A stretch of 64,000 nucleotides of DNA, taken from NCBI GenBank assembly GCA_016744855.1, contig JADGDO010000009.1, positions 65,871-129,870 of the forward strand. Direction: 5' to 3'. Within the stretch, counting starts at the first letter, position 1, and each line of letters begins with the position of its first letter. A program made the position numbers and the translations under genes. The notes under the pieces are model-generated. The model saw only the letters and a program-made list of their open reading frames with translations. It had not been told where the DNA came from and searched no databases. The DNA comes from Candidatus Fermentibacteraceae bacterium. Lineage in GTDB: Bacteria > Fermentibacterota > Fermentibacteria > Fermentibacterales > JCC-6. Shown here piece after piece: positions 9,586-18,722 of this stretch.

Positions 9586-10812
9586 ATGAATAAGGAGTTA
9601 ATGAAAGCCTACTCTGAGGTTATTCTTAGTGGGGCTCTCAAGATCAAAAATGGTGATGTGTTATGGCTTAGGAGTGAACCCGTACATTTAGAGTTTGCAA
9701 AATATATAGCAGAAACCGCCTACCGGCTTGGAGCCAAGTACGTAAATGTTTCTCTGGAAGATCCCTCATTCGACCGAATACGTATTGATTCAACCGCTGA
9801 CGATTCCTTTTTCGACTACGTTCCTGAAAACAGAACACCAATGTTCGATTCCATCGTGAAAGAGGGGTGGCGTGCACTTGCTCTACGCGGACCGGCTGAG
9901 CCTGATCTGATGGAAGGTGTTGATTCCGTAAAACTTGGCAGAACAACCAAAGCTGCTGCACTTGCAAGAAGAGGTTTTCTCTCAGCGGTATCTTCCAACA
10001 AGCTTCCCTGGAATGTCTGCCTGGCACCTACTCGACCCTGGGCGACAAAGGTATTGGGAAGTGATGAGAATTGGGAGGAAAGAATCTGGGATATACTTAT
10101 TCCCATTCTTCGACTCGACAAAGCTGATCCTGCAGCTGCCTGGCTTGAGCACGATGCAATGTTAAAAAAACGTGCCGCCTTCCTCAATCATCACAGATTT
10201 CCACTGATCAAATTCACAGGTCCCGGAACAGATCTGACTGTTGGTATGCTTCCTGATAGACAGTTCAAGGGAGGAAGTTGTACTTCCGCTGATGGAACTG
10301 TATTTTTCCCAAACATTCCCACAGAAGAGGTTTTCAGCACTCCTGACAAAACTGCGACTGAGGGAAGAGTGAAATGCACAAGACCTGTCACTGTTTATGG
10401 GGCACAAGTTGATGGTGCCTGGTTTGCCTTTAAGAATGGTAGAGTTGTGGATTTTGGCGCAGACAGTAATTCAGAAGTTCTTGGACAGTATCTAAGCACC
10501 GATGATGGGGCATCAATGCTCGGCGAGGTTGCCCTTGTCGGAATTGACTCACCAATTTACAGATCAGGGAAGGTTTTCCATAATATTCTTTTTGACGAGA
10601 ATGCATCCTGTCATATAGCGCTGGGTAACGGCTACACGGATTGTATTGTTAATGGAACTGCAATGGATGATGCAGCCCTGGAGAGTTGCAAATGCAATCA
10701 GTCACTTGTTCACACTGATTTCATGATAGGTAGTGAAAATGTTGATGTAACTGGTATTGCAGCAGATGGTACTGAAACTGTAATCATAAAAAATGGTGAA
10801 TTCGTGATTTAA
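9586..10812 (+). CDS. M29-family metallo-aminopeptidase
   Basis: Cytoplasmic aminopeptidase of the AmpS/PepS (thermophilic aminopeptidase T) family, which removes N-terminal residues from peptides using two metal ions. It is 408 aa, the standard length. Signature segments are the [12 protein letters not shown] stretch at about residues 243-254, with its metal-ligand glutamates, and the C-terminal [16 protein letters not shown], where the equivalent conserved segment of the family lies. A ribosome site AAAGGAG precedes the ATG. The enzyme would finish digestion of imported peptides, consistent with the secreted protease encoded at 57353 (inference). Confidence 0.92.
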   Translation: MNKELMKAYSEVILSGALKIKNGDVLWLRSEPVHLEFAKYIAETAYRLGAKYVNVSLEDPSFDRIRIDSTADDSFFDYVPENRTPMFDSIVKEGWRALALRGPAEPDLMEGVDSVKLGRTTKAAALARRGFLSAVSSNKLPWNVCLAPTRPWATKVLGSDENWEERIWDILIPILRLDKADPAAAWLEHDAMLKKRAAFLNHHRFPLIKFTGPGTDLTVGMLPDRQFKGGSCTSADGTVFFPNIPTEEVFSTPDKTATEGRVKCTRPVTVYGAQVDGAWFAFKNGRVVDFGADSNSEVLGQYLSTDDGASMLGEVALVGIDSPIYRSGKVFHNILFDENASCHIALGNGYTDCIVNGTAMDDAALESCKCNQSLVHTDFMIGSENVDVTGIAADGTETVIIKNGEFVI

Positions 10813-10822
10813 GGGGGGGAAT

Positions 10823-11002
10823 ATGATTGATCCCAGGCTCATGGAAATACTTGTATGCCCGCGGTGCAAAGGTGAACTTGAACATAAAAAAGTCGGCAAT
10901 GAAAGCTTGATCTGCCACAATTGTGCTGTTGCATTTCCTGTGAGAGATGATATACCGGTTATGCTGATGGATGAGGCTGTGCCGCTGAAAAAAAACAAAT
11001 AA
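10823..11002 (+). CDS. Trm112-like zinc-binding small protein (YcaR family)
   Basis: A 59-aa protein. It begins [19 protein letters not shown], has a second CHNC pair and ends with [15 protein letters not shown], the complete Trm112p-like/UPF0434 layout: two Cys pairs binding zinc, then an IPxxL motif. In eukaryotes and archaea Trm112 activates methyltransferases; the bacterial role is not settled. A strong purine run (AAGGGGGGGA) sits directly before the ATG. The gene lies 10 nt after the aminopeptidase and 3 nt before the DUF167 gene. Confidence 0.88.
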   Translation: MIDPRLMEILVCPRCKGELEHKKVGNESLICHNCAVAFPVRDDIPVMLMDEAVPLKKNK

Positions 11003-11005
11003 GAA

Positions 11006-11272
11006 GTGAAGACAACCCTCTTCATAAGGATAAAAGTGTCACCCGGTAGCAGCAAAACTGAGTTTGCTTCTGAGATGGATGATGGTTGTTTCAAAATCAG
11101 ACTAAAAGCTCAACCTGTTAACGGTAAGGCAAACGCAGCACTTGTTCAGTGGATTGCAAAGCAGTTTGCTTGTCAGCGCAGCGATGTACTCATAAAATCG
11201 GGGAGCACTTCCGGAAGAAAAACTCTTAAAATCATTGCTCCACAGGTTTTTCCGGATTGGTATCATGAGTGA
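11006..11272 (+). CDS. yggU: DUF167 (YggU-family) protein
   Basis: An 88-aa conserved bacterial protein of unknown biochemical role. Family landmarks are RIKVSPGSSKTE near the N-terminus, IRLKAQPVNGKANAAL in the centre and SGSTSGRKTLKI before the end. It uses a GTG start 3 nt after the Trm112-like stop and overlaps the next gene by 8 nt (ATGAGTGA), so the three genes are probably one transcript. Confidence 0.88.
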   Translation: MKTTLFIRIKVSPGSSKTEFASEMDDGCFKIRLKAQPVNGKANAALVQWIAKQFACQRSDVLIKSGSTSGRKTLKIIAPQVFPDWYHE

Positions 11273-13874
11273 ACGAGCTCTTGCAGAGATCATTCGACTC
11301 GAGCTTTCTGAGCGCGGTAGACGGTGTATTCTTGTAAGAAACCTTCATAATTCAGGAAAATTCACAAGATATCTAGCTTCAATCCTCGATGATTTGAGAA
11401 TTTTTACTGTCGATTGTACTGATGATGATTCTGTAAGAACAAGTTTTTATTCTTATTTCATCGGAGACAGCTTTACCAATCCGGAAACTGCTTTTGAGGC
11501 TGGTTGGAGGTCACACGCAACTGAGATATCTCTTTGCTCAGGGGCATCGGGGCTTGAGGTTATCGCCGGTCTTCAGAGCATCAAGATGAAGCTAAGAAAT
11601 TATCTGTTTAACGGTGTTTTACCACAAGCAGGTGAATCTATTCTCGAGAAGGTTTGTTCATCTTTCACCTCTTCGCTCCCAACGGTTATCTGTCTGATCA
11701 ATCATGGTGGACGATCCGGTGAACCGGTGCTAAAGAGTTCACCCGACCTTCCTCCAGTTGTCGTTTTCAGGCAAGACTGTGGAGATTTTGATGGATCAGA
11801 CTCCATACTTGAATCCGGATTGATGCCCTTTCACACGATCCGGGAATACCTGATCGAGGAAAACTCAACTGCATCACCAGAAGCGGTAATGTCTGCTACG
11901 GACGGTGATGAGGGTCTTATCAGGCTCTATGCAGGGCTACATCGGGACTGCGGTGTCGATTGTTCTGATTTGTTTGCTATGCTTGATTCCTTTCTTGCAA
12001 AAAATCCGAAGCTTGAGATGTTTGCCAGATCAGCAGCGATATTCGGGATGCATTTTTTACCGGAGGAGGTTTGTCTTATCTCCGGAGTTGCCGCTAAAGC
12101 TCCTTTCAAGTCCGGTAGAGATATCAATCTCTGGAACGGACATCTTATCGGACACTTTTCAAGTGAACGTGTCCGAGATCATTTCCGAAGAGGTTTGAAG
12201 AAAGAACAAATAGACACTCTCCTACTGAAGGCTTCAGAAATTGTGTTGAAATTCAGAGGTGAAAATTCAAGATCACTTCAAGTTTCCGGAGACCTTCTAG
12301 TAAGAGCAGGTAACACCCTCTCTGCTTCGGAGGCATATGAGAAAGCAGCAGATCTTGCTTTCGGTGACCTCAGGAGGGCCGAGCTGTACAAGAGATCCGC
12401 ACTATTTTTACCCGATAAAACGGAAACAGACAGGCTACTTTTCCAGTCAGCGCTGAATTACTACAGAGGTGAAATGTATCCGGAGGCAGTCAGTACTCTG
12501 GAGTCAATTTCGAATAAATCATCATCTGATATTGCATTGCTTTGGAGGCTATGTTCTTCTTCTGTTGATGATTCAATACTGGAAGTTTTTAGTGCTCTGG
12601 GTAAAACAGAAGTTCCTGACCTGGTTTTTGAAATCATTGAATCACGCGAGCTGCAACGACGCGGGTTGTATCACAAAGCCGAGAGAATCCTTCTGAATTG
12701 CGCGATTCGTGACACTTATACATCCATCATTTGCCTTGTTGAACTTGGAGAACAGCTTTACAGACGGGGAATGATTGACTGTTCTTTCTATACTATGCAG
12801 GTTGCAGAGAGAGAGGCTATTTCTTACGGCTCTGAGTGGCTGGAGAGAAGAGCACTTTTTACATCTCTGAAGGCATGCAATCGTCTCGGAAAATACGAAA
12901 AGGTAGATGCAAAATTAGCCCGTCTACTTGAGTTAGCACTTCTCTCCGGAAATGATCGAAAACTTGTTTTTGTTTACAATCTGTACGCTAATTCTCAACT
13001 CCTTCGCAACAACTATGTAAAGGCTCTTGATATCTATTCGTCTTCTCTGAAGAAACTAGCCACTGTTTCTGATGGTAACGAGGTAAGAATAGTAATACTG
13101 AATAACATGGGAGTTGCCGAGCGAAAGCTGTTCCGTACCAGTGAATCACTGAAAACCTTGATGAAGCAGGTAAGAATATCAGTGTCTTCAGGAAATCTTG
13201 CACAGGCCTGCATTGCCTACGGAAATATGGCAAGAATCTTTATTCATTTATCAAGAACAGAAGCTGCTGAGGATTGTCTTGAGACTATGATTGAGTTTGC
13301 AGGTCTCGGTAATCTTGCTGAGGCTAAAGAATCAATATTCTATATTTCATCTCAGATCGCCTTCATGAAGGGTGATTCTGAAACTGCTTTTGATCTTATC
13401 GATCAATCAATTCAACTCTCGATTCAGTCAGGAAAAAAGAGAAGGCTTTCCCTCGGTCTTGTAAAAAAAGGATCGATGTTGTTAAGACTGAAAAGATATA
13501 GTGAAACAGTTGATGTGCTTTCAGAAGCTCTAACTGTTTCTGAATCGGCTGGATCTTCACTGAATGCTTATCTTGCAAAAATGAAACTTCTTGCTGCAAA
13601 GTGTTTCTTAGGCACGGTAAATCCCGTCGAACTTCTTTCTCTTGAATACTGTGGAAACACTGAAGGAATACAAAAGGGAGAGCAATTGTACTATCATTGG
13701 CTTCTTACTGGAAGCAGACAAAGTATGACCGCAGCTGCTCAGTTAATTTCAGAAGGTCTTTCCAATGGTCTGTATTTCCATTCGTATCTGCATATGTTGC
13801 AAGAGATTGAAGGAAAGATATCTACAACTCTTGCAGATGCAATCCCCCTTGTGCATAATTACCCTTCTTTGTGA
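11265..13874 (+). CDS. Degenerate STAND-type NTPase with TPR repeats
   Basis: An 869-aa cytoplasmic protein with no signal peptide or membrane segment. The first 330 residues look like the AAA_16/STAND module of MalT- and AfsR-like regulators: a P-loop-like RNLHNSGKFTRYL that has lost its leading glycines, a hydrophobic Walker-B-like strand (TVICLINHG), and the winged-helix linker ARSAAIFGMHFLPEEVCLISG. From about residue 360 to the end it is helical with tetratricopeptide-type repeats (ALDIYSSSLKKLATV, AEDCLETMIEFAG, ETAFDLIDQSIQLS). No DNA-binding domain is visible. The ATG at 11265 is preferred over the TTG at 11235. The likely role is a protein-interaction or signalling scaffold; the partner is unknown. 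Confidence 0.7.
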   Translation: MSERALAEIIRLELSERGRRCILVRNLHNSGKFTRYLASILDDLRIFTVDCTDDDSVRTSFYSYFIGDSFTNPETAFEAGWRSHATEISLCSGASGLEVIAGLQSIKMKLRNYLFNGVLPQAGESILEKVCSSFTSSLPTVICLINHGGRSGEPVLKSSPDLPPVVVFRQDCGDFDGSDSILESGLMPFHTIREYLIEENSTASPEAVMSATDGDEGLIRLYAGLHRDCGVDCSDLFAMLDSFLAKNPKLEMFARSAAIFGMHFLPEEVCLISGVAAKAPFKSGRDINLWNGHLIGHFSSERVRDHFRRGLKKEQIDTLLLKASEIVLKFRGENSRSLQVSGDLLVRAGNTLSASEAYEKAADLAFGDLRRAELYKRSALFLPDKTETDRLLFQSALNYYRGEMYPEAVSTLESISNKSSSDIALLWRLCSSSVDDSILEVFSALGKTEVPDLVFEIIESRELQRRGLYHKAERILLNCAIRDTYTSIICLVELGEQLYRRGMIDCSFYTMQVAEREAISYGSEWLERRALFTSLKACNRLGKYEKVDAKLARLLELALLSGNDRKLVFVYNLYANSQLLRNNYVKALDIYSSSLKKLATVSDGNEVRIVILNNMGVAERKLFRTSESLKTLMKQVRISVSSGNLAQACIAYGNMARIFIHLSRTEAAEDCLETMIEFAGLGNLAEAKESIFYISSQIAFMKGDSETAFDLIDQSIQLSIQSGKKRRLSLGLVKKGSMLLRLKRYSETVDVLSEALTVSESAGSSLNAYLAKMKLLAAKCFLGTVNPVELLSLEYCGNTEGIQKGEQLYYHWLLTGSRQSMTAAAQLISEGLSNGLYFHSYLHMLQEIEGKISTTLADAIPLVHNYPSL

Positions 13875-13889
13875 TTAGATGAAAGGTGA

Positions 13890-14417
13890 ATGATGTATAT
13901 TTCTATGCCTCGTGACTGGGGAGACATTGTCTCTTCCCGGGACGGTATTTCTGTCTCTAAAGAATATTCAAGTTACGGTATAAGAGATGCGCTGAAAAAA
14001 GGAGAAAAACTCTTCTTGATCGGTGCTGATGCGATAGCAGATTTTAATGGCTGGTTCTTTGTCAGTGACCATCTTGCTCTTTTTGGCTCTGGTACTCTTA
14101 TCGGTCCCAATAACCCGGGAGGACCAAGATTTCCAAATCTCAGAGGTATGTATATCGTACCGGAGATTGCCGGAGAACAGATCAAGTCAGGTGTTGTGCT
14201 AAGAGTTCCAGATATTCGCCTGAGTACCGGTGCAGATCTTGAAGCATTTTCATGTGATGCTCTTGTTTCTCATGGAATTGATCAGGCGATTGCAGCTGCT
14301 CATGGCGGTGCCGGGGTAATTTTACTGTTGAATTGCAGAAAACCGGGTGGAAAAGAAAATAATGATGTTTCATTCCTGAACAGATTGATTCAGGGAATAA
14401 AAGGAGTTGAGGAGTAG
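13890..14417 (+). CDS. Half-length purine nucleoside phosphorylase-like protein
   Basis: A 175-aa protein that matches only the C-terminal part of the trimeric PNP family. VSDHLALFGSGTLIGPNNPGG followed by PRFPNLRGMY corresponds to the family's DHINLTGxNPLxGPN...GxRFxxMxxxY segment. LSTGADLEAFSCDALVSHG and AIAAAHGGAGVILLLN align with the substrate-pocket region (ETxAExRxLxxLGADAVGMST...ARHxGLxVLGxSLITN). The N-terminal phosphate-binding loop and its histidine region, about 100 residues, are absent. It is therefore unlikely to be an active phosphorylase by the known mechanism. It lies immediately before ileS with a 1-nt overlap. Two adjacent ATGs (13890, 13893) are possible starts. Confidence 0.65.
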   Translation: MMYISMPRDWGDIVSSRDGISVSKEYSSYGIRDALKKGEKLFLIGADAIADFNGWFFVSDHLALFGSGTLIGPNNPGGPRFPNLRGMYIVPEIAGEQIKSGVVLRVPDIRLSTGADLEAFSCDALVSHGIDQAIAAAHGGAGVILLLNCRKPGGKENNDVSFLNRLIQGIKGVEE

Positions 14418-17182
14418 TGAATTACAAAGATACCATCAAGCTTCCCGGGACCAGCTTCTCCATGAAGGGTGGACTGATAAAGAGAGAGCCCGAGCTCTTA
14501 AACAGGTGGGCGAAGATGGACCTCGAGGGAAAAATTAGTGACGCCAGACAGAATTCTGAACCCTTCATTCTTCATGATGGACCACCATATGCAAATGGAC
14601 ATGTTCACCTAGGAACTGCCCTTAATAAAATATTAAAAGATTTTATCATAAAAAGCCATACAATGCTCGATCACTATTCGCCTTACGTTCCAGGCTGGGA
14701 CTGTCATGGAATGCCCATCGAGCACAAGGTGATGACTGATGCTGGCGACGAAAGAGCATCCTTGTCCCTCGAGGATATACGATCACGCTGCAGAGAGTAT
14801 GCAGCTGGTTTCGTTGATGTACAAAGGGAGGAATTCAAGCGTCTCGGAGTTTTTGGACGTTGGGAGAATCCCTATCTTACAATGAAGAAAACTTACGAAG
14901 CTGGAATTGTAAGTGCTTTCGGTAAAATGGTGGAGGAAGGCTATATCTATCAGGGTCTCCGCCCCATTCACTGGTGCACTTCATGCCAAACGGCTCTTGC
15001 TGATGCTGAAGTTGAACATGCTGACCACACATCTCCTTCTGTATACGTGGCTTTCAAACAGGCAGCGGGTTCAGACTGGACAGCCGCTTCAGTTCCATCG
15101 GATGTTGAGGTTGTTATTTGGACGACAACCCCGTGGACATTGCCTTCAAATATGGCAGTGGCTCTGAATCCAGGCGAGAACTATGTGATTGTAGATACAG
15201 CTGACCGTCACTTCCTGGTTGCTGAGAGAAGAGCACAGTCCTTTCTTGATGACGCTGGACTGGAAGGAAAGATAAGAGCTGATTTTACCTGCAAAGGCAG
15301 AGAACTTGATAGATTGATACTTGAACATCCTGTAAATCCGGAGAAGGAATCTCTGGTAATTATTGCAGACCATGTAACCATGGATGATGGAACAGGATGC
15401 GTGCACACTGCACCCGGTCATGGTGCCGATGACTTTATGGTCTCTCAGGCGTACGGAATTGAAACATTCTGCCCTGTAGGACCTGACGGCACATTTACCG
15501 AGGAGGGTGGGAAGTACGAAGGTCTCCATGTGTTCAAGGCTAATTCGGTTATTGTTGAAGATCTTACAGAGTCCGGAAGAATGCTTGCTTCCCGCAAAGT
15601 GAAGCACAGTTATCCACACTGCTGGCGCTGCAAGAAGCCACTCATTTTCAGAGCAACAGAGCAGTTCTTTTTAAGTCTTTCTCACAAGGACCTTAAAAAG
15701 AGGGTTCTGGATATGGTAGATAACGTGAATTGGCATCCCGACTGGGGATATGAGAGAATGAAGAACATGATGTCTGTCAGACCAGACTGGTGCTTGTCCA
15801 GACAGCGTTCGTGGGGAGTTGCTCTTCCTGTCTTTACCTGTCCGGATTGCGGTGAAGCCGTTCTCGACTCAAAACTCATTGCCAAAGTAGCAGAGAAAGT
15901 TCTTGAAGAAAGCGCTGACATCTGGTTCAAGATGACTGCTGAAGAGATTTTTGCCCTGGACGGAAGGAAGGCAATTTGCCCTCATTGCGCAGGAACAAAT
16001 CTTAACAGAGTTGATGATATTCTTGACGTCTGGTTCGATAGTTCTTTAAGCCACTACAATGTGCTTACTGAAGAGTATGGCCTTACAAGACCAGCTTCTG
16101 TTTATATAGAAGCTACTGATCAGCACAGGGGGTGGTTCGGTGTGAGTTTGATCACATCAAATGCACTGGGTCTTTCAAGACCTGCTGACAATATCATTAC
16201 CCACGGGCTCATACAGGACAAAAAGGGTAAAAAAATGTCCAAGTCTCTTGGCAATGTTATTGCCCCTTCAAAAGTGATCAATGCCAATGGCGCTGACATA
16301 CTCAGACTATGGTTTGCCGGAATAGATTATACCTCCGATTTCAGAGCTGATCTGGGCCAACTTGCTGATTCAAGAGAAGCCTACAGAAAGATAAGAAACA
16401 CAATTCGTTTTATGCTGGGAAATCTGGGAGACTGTACCGGTGTTATGCCCGATCCTGCAAGCTTAAATGGTCTTGACAGGTATATCTGGCTACGATTCAG
16501 AAAACTTATGGCATTCTGCCTCGCTGAATACCGGAAGTTCCAGTTCCACCGGGTTTACAGAGAGCTTAGAAATTTCATGGTTATAGAGCTGTCCGGCCTC
16601 TATCTTGATGCGAGAAAAGACAGACTCTATTGTGATTCAGAGCAGAGCCAGGAAAGAAAAGCCACTGTGGAGCTTCTTGGGTGGCTCAGTATTGAGATAA
16701 CAAGATTGCTTGCTCCCATAATTCCCTTTACTGCAGAAGATATTTGGGACCATATCCCAGAGACTCTGAAGAAGTCAGAAAGTGTTCACCTGGAACTGTT
16801 TACCACTGACTCTGCCCTTAATGAAGAGGAAGAGAAAGAACTCGCTTCATGGTCTACCTATCTTGATGTCAGAAAAACTGTTCTGAAACATCTTGAAGAA
16901 CAACGTGCTGAAGGAACTATCGGAGGCGGATTGGATGCACATGTCTATCTGACCCTTCCGGAAGAGATGACACAAAGCGCACTGGGGGAGAACTGGTCGG
17001 ATTTCCTTATTGTCTCTCGCGCATTGATTAGTACGGGTGATTCTCTTGAGGTCAGCACTGTTAAGGCAGAGGGTGGAAAATGTCAGAGATGCTGGAAGAT
17101 CATCCCTGAGGTCGGATCTCATTCCTTTGCGGATGATGTTTGTCCCAGATGTGGAAGGGTCCTCGAATCACTTGAAAACTAA
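14417..17182 (+). CDS. ileS: Isoleucyl-tRNA synthetase
   Basis: Class I aminoacyl-tRNA synthetase that charges tRNA-Ile in the cytoplasm. It is 921 aa. The HIGH-type motif is HVHLG within PPYANGHVHLGTALNK, KMSKS appears intact in KKGKKMSKSLGN, and the WTTTPWTLPSN segment of the editing domain is present. The C-terminus ends in a zinc module (CQRCW then CPRCG), the bacterial type 1 layout. It starts with GTG overlapping the previous TAG by one base, behind an AAAAGGAG...GAGGAG purine-rich site. No T-box leader is present. Confidence 0.97.
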   Translation: MNYKDTIKLPGTSFSMKGGLIKREPELLNRWAKMDLEGKISDARQNSEPFILHDGPPYANGHVHLGTALNKILKDFIIKSHTMLDHYSPYVPGWDCHGMPIEHKVMTDAGDERASLSLEDIRSRCREYAAGFVDVQREEFKRLGVFGRWENPYLTMKKTYEAGIVSAFGKMVEEGYIYQGLRPIHWCTSCQTALADAEVEHADHTSPSVYVAFKQAAGSDWTAASVPSDVEVVIWTTTPWTLPSNMAVALNPGENYVIVDTADRHFLVAERRAQSFLDDAGLEGKIRADFTCKGRELDRLILEHPVNPEKESLVIIADHVTMDDGTGCVHTAPGHGADDFMVSQAYGIETFCPVGPDGTFTEEGGKYEGLHVFKANSVIVEDLTESGRMLASRKVKHSYPHCWRCKKPLIFRATEQFFLSLSHKDLKKRVLDMVDNVNWHPDWGYERMKNMMSVRPDWCLSRQRSWGVALPVFTCPDCGEAVLDSKLIAKVAEKVLEESADIWFKMTAEEIFALDGRKAICPHCAGTNLNRVDDILDVWFDSSLSHYNVLTEEYGLTRPASVYIEATDQHRGWFGVSLITSNALGLSRPADNIITHGLIQDKKGKKMSKSLGNVIAPSKVINANGADILRLWFAGIDYTSDFRADLGQLADSREAYRKIRNTIRFMLGNLGDCTGVMPDPASLNGLDRYIWLRFRKLMAFCLAEYRKFQFHRVYRELRNFMVIELSGLYLDARKDRLYCDSEQSQERKATVELLGWLSIEITRLLAPIIPFTAEDIWDHIPETLKKSESVHLELFTTDSALNEEEEKELASWSTYLDVRKTVLKHLEEQRAEGTIGGGLDAHVYLTLPEEMTQSALGENWSDFLIVSRALISTGDSLEVSTVKAEGGKCQRCWKIIPEVGSHSFADDVCPRCGRVLESLEN

Positions 17183-17654
17183 ACAAGCGGCTTTCAGTGC
17201 GGCGGCGGCAGTTCTTCTGCTGGATCAGGTTACAAAACTAGTAGTAAGGCATTCTCTTCTGGATGGAATACCCAAAGAGATTTTGGGAAATTTTGCAAGA
17301 TTTACTCTGAGATACAATGTTGGTGCAGCATTCAGCATTGGTTGGGGAGGCCCGCTTTTCCTCATTGTGTTTACAGCCCTAGCCTGCTTTTTCCTCATAA
17401 GATACATGATGAAGGTTGAGGATAGGAAGCAGGTATTGTGGCTCGGAGTAATACTTGGTGGTGCTATTGGGAATCTTGTAGACAGAATTTTAATGGGCAA
17501 AGTTACTGATTTTATCGATATAGGATTAACCGGGTGGAGATGGCCCACCTTCAATGTAGCTGATATCGCCATCTGTATCGGGGGCATCGCCGTCTTCTTT
17601 CTCTTCAAAGGAGCGAAGCGGCTGGAGGTACCCACAAAGGAAACTGAGATATGA
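17172..17654 (+). CDS. lspA: Lipoprotein signal peptidase II
   Basis: Inner-membrane aspartyl protease that removes signal peptides from diacylglyceryl-modified prolipoproteins, acting after Lgt. About 160 aa with four membrane segments. The two catalytic Asp regions are visible: GGAIGNLVDRI and FNVADIAI. VLLLDQVTK near the start is also diagnostic. I take the TTG at 17172 (first residues MKTKQAAF) because it gives the family's usual length; an ATG at 17133 would add 13 residues and extend further into ileS. The ileS-lspA order is common in bacteria. Confidence 0.92.
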   Translation: MKTKQAAFSAAAAVLLLDQVTKLVVRHSLLDGIPKEILGNFARFTLRYNVGAAFSIGWGGPLFLIVFTALACFFLIRYMMKVEDRKQVLWLGVILGGAIGNLVDRILMGKVTDFIDIGLTGWRWPTFNVADIAICIGGIAVFFLFKGAKRLEVPTKETEI

Positions 17655-18598
17655 AGAACACAGGCAGGATCGTTGTTGCAATCGGAGGAAATTCTCTGAT
17701 CAATCCGGGTTCCAAACGAGGAAATCGGGAAACACACGAAGTGGCTAGAGCGGTTTGCGAAGAACTTGCTTCTATAGCAGACATGTTTGGAAGTCTTGTT
17801 GTTACTCATGGTAACGGACCTCAAGTCGGTTATGAGCTTATCAGAAATGCTCAGGCAGACCACATCATTCCCCGAGACGGGATGGATGCCAACGTGGCAG
17901 CCACCCAGGGTATTATCGGTTATCTTCTTCAACAGGTTCTGGGTGATGTCCTGGAGGAACTCGGTAAGGACATCCCCATTTCAAGCCTTGTCACTCAAGT
18001 TGAGGTTAAGGCAGATGATCCGGGTTTCCAGAACCCTACCAAACCTGTTGGCCCATTCTACACCGAAGAAGAGGCTGCTGTTAGTATGAAGGAAAAAGGC
18101 TGGGTAATGAAGGAGGATGCCGGTCGAGGCTGGCGCAGAGTCGTCCCTTCACCGATTCCAAAGAAGATTGTTGAGCTCCCGGTAATTAATACTCTGGTTG
18201 AAGCCGGTCAGATAGTTATCTGCGCTGGTGGCGGTGGAGTACCTGTAGTGAGAGAGGGAAAGAAAATCCGTGGCGTAGCAGCGGTGATCGACAAGGATCA
18301 TGCAAGCGCCCTGCTTTCATCAAAACTTGGAGCACCGACCTTTGTGATTTCTACAGGTGTGCCTGAAGTTTACATCAACTTCGGCAAACCTGAGCAGAAA
18401 GCTCTTCGTTCAATCACAGCCAGTGAGATAAAGAAATACATGGAAGAGGGTCATTTTGCTGCAGGCTCCATGAAGCCCAAAATTAGGGCAGCTCTTGGAT
18501 TCCTTGAGCACGGTGGTTCCAGAGTAGTTATTTCCTCACCAGGCAACCTTATTAGTGCCTTAAAGGGTGAAGCAGGAACAACAATAACTGCCGAGTAA
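17651..18598 (+). CDS. arcC: Carbamate kinase
   Basis: Catalyses carbamoyl phosphate + ADP to carbamate + ATP, a fermentative ATP source from arginine, citrulline or purine breakdown. It is 315 aa, full length. Motifs: AIGGNSLINPG (N-terminal phosphate loop), VTHGNGPQVGYEL, MDANVAATQGIIGY and AVIDKDHASALLS. Its ATG overlaps the lspA stop (ATGA). No arginine deiminase or ornithine carbamoyltransferase gene is adjacent, so the source of carbamoyl phosphate is not shown here. It is the last gene before a terminator. Confidence 0.95.
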   Translation: MKNTGRIVVAIGGNSLINPGSKRGNRETHEVARAVCEELASIADMFGSLVVTHGNGPQVGYELIRNAQADHIIPRDGMDANVAATQGIIGYLLQQVLGDVLEELGKDIPISSLVTQVEVKADDPGFQNPTKPVGPFYTEEEAAVSMKEKGWVMKEDAGRGWRRVVPSPIPKKIVELPVINTLVEAGQIVICAGGGGVPVVREGKKIRGVAAVIDKDHASALLSSKLGAPTFVISTGVPEVYINFGKPEQKALRSITASEIKKYMEEGHFAAGSMKPKIRAALGFLEHGGSRVVISSPGNLISALKGEAGTTITAE

Positions 18599-18613
18599 CT
18601 GTTTCTAGATTCA

Positions 18614-18645
18614 AATGGGAGGGGCCTTGTGGTCCCTCCCATTTT
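18614..18645 (+). terminator. Rho-independent terminator after arcC
   Basis: A 10-bp perfect stem (18614-18623 with 18634-18643, AATGGGAGGG/CCCTCCCATT) with a 10-nt loop, running into a T run (ATTTTT). It sits 15 nt after the arcC stop and ends the first long plus-strand gene string. Confidence 0.85.
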
Positions 18646-18673
18646 TCGTTTGGCTCACAATGATTCGTTGAGA

Positions 18674-18706
18674 ACAAAAAAAGGGAGGGGCAAACGCCCC
18701 TCCCTT
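18674..18706 (-). terminator. Rho-independent terminator of the secreted-protein gene
   Basis: An 11-bp perfect stem (18681-18691 with 18696-18706, AAGGGAGGGGC/GCCCCTCCCTT) with an AAAC loop. On the minus strand it is followed by seven T residues (the complement of 18676-18682). It lies 16 nt past the stop codon of the minus-strand gene at 18723, back to back with the arcC terminator. Confidence 0.88.
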
Positions 18707-18722
18707 AAATCGAATAAACGAT

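Noticed and set aside
13890-14417. A PNP-fold component of an anti-phage system
   Set aside because: Neighbours are ileS and housekeeping genes; there is no nuclease, TIR, reverse transcriptase or mobile-element context.
14380-14420. A T-box riboswitch upstream of ileS or thrS
   Set aside because: ileS has no leader (1-nt overlap with the previous gene), and the thrS leader is a tRNA gene plus 43 nt with no T-box sequence.
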